The position numbers and the translations under genes were made by a program. The notes beneath the pieces were generated by a model. It was given only the letters and a program-made list of their open reading frames with translations, ran no database searches and was not told the DNA's origin. From positions 37,403-101,402 of the forward strand of contig NZ_ANOH01000407.1 of NCBI RefSeq assembly GCF_000346505.1: a stretch of DNA of 64,000 bases, in the 5' to 3' direction. Of this stretch, positions 63,841 through 64,000 are shown piece by piece (the first letter of the stretch is position 1; the number at the start of each line of letters is the position of its first letter). This DNA comes from Aporhodopirellula sallentina SM41. Its GTDB lineage: Bacteria; Planctomycetota; Planctomycetia; Pirellulales; Pirellulaceae.

Positions 63841-64000
63841 GCAACCCAGCGCGTTGCCCTGGGCTATGCAAACAGCGGGGCGTTGCCCCTTCTTTCAACG
63901 CAAATTTAAAACGGACAAGTCGCGTCACAATTGCCCCGGACGAGCCGCAAACGGTTTCGACGCCGCACACCCCAATCGCCCCGGGCCAAAGGCCCAGCAA

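Overview
The window looks like chromosomal DNA of a planctomycete of the Pirellulales, close to Rhodopirellula and relatives. Three things point there. Two secreted proteins carry the planctomycetal N-terminal LEPxxR-type motif (LEARQLLA and LEVLENRR) and type I dockerin domains at their C-termini. There are typical planctomycete families (DUF1080, FHA-GAF-SpoIIE phosphatase, stand-alone FHA membrane protein, an ECF sigma factor followed by a zinc-less anti-sigma protein). Genes are moderately GC-rich and loosely packed, with few long operons. No rRNA, tRNA, CRISPR array, integrase or transposase was seen.

Layout. 1-3604: 3' end of an MDP-1-like phosphatase, a DUF1080 protein, and overlapping ruvC and cysS on the minus strand. 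4255-10158 (plus): ilvN, ilvC, a DUF4254 protein, an FHA-GAF-SpoIIE phosphatase, a Gfo/Idh/MocA oxidoreductase and a DUF2237 protein. 10202-12838 (minus): a small stand-alone M41-like metallopeptidase domain protein, then leuA preceded by what reads as a complete ribosome-mediated attenuator (leucine-rich 27-codon leader peptide, mutually exclusive hairpins, terminator with U-tract). 13148-16722 (plus): argB, a frameshifted and probably inactive class-III aminotransferase-like gene with a very acidic tail, and argF, all joined by ATGA overlaps. 16758-36345 (minus): a secreted HExxH metallopeptidase with dockerin, then a 5626-residue secreted giant that fills a quarter of the window.

37098-49655: an FHA membrane protein, a polysaccharide flippase, an RNase D-like exonuclease converging on it, a sodium:solute symporter with its DUF3311 partner, an SLC13/RCK-type permease, an alpha/beta-hydrolase-like protein lacking the nucleophilic serine, and pyruvate formate-lyase. 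49764-59309: the PFL activase, a DTW-domain tRNA-modifying enzyme with an unassigned extra domain, a voltage-gated-like potassium channel, a divergent pair formed by a type II thioesterase and a fatty acyl-AMP ligase-ACP fusion, and an ECF sigma/anti-sigma pair. 59756-63840: rpmI, rplT, pheS and a short pheT, without infC in front.

The metabolic theme of the left third is amino-acid synthesis (Ile/Val/Leu and Arg). The most interesting regulatory signal is the leuA attenuator. The most interesting non-coding signal is a family of about 23-nt dyad units (GTAGTGGA...TCC), alone or as inverted pairs, found in at least four intergenic regions. The most interesting protein-level oddities are the degenerate ArgD-like gene inside the arg operon, the giant dockerin protein with a metallopeptidase-like domain that has lost its zinc ligands, and the FAAL-ACP plus thioesterase pair without a polyketide synthase.
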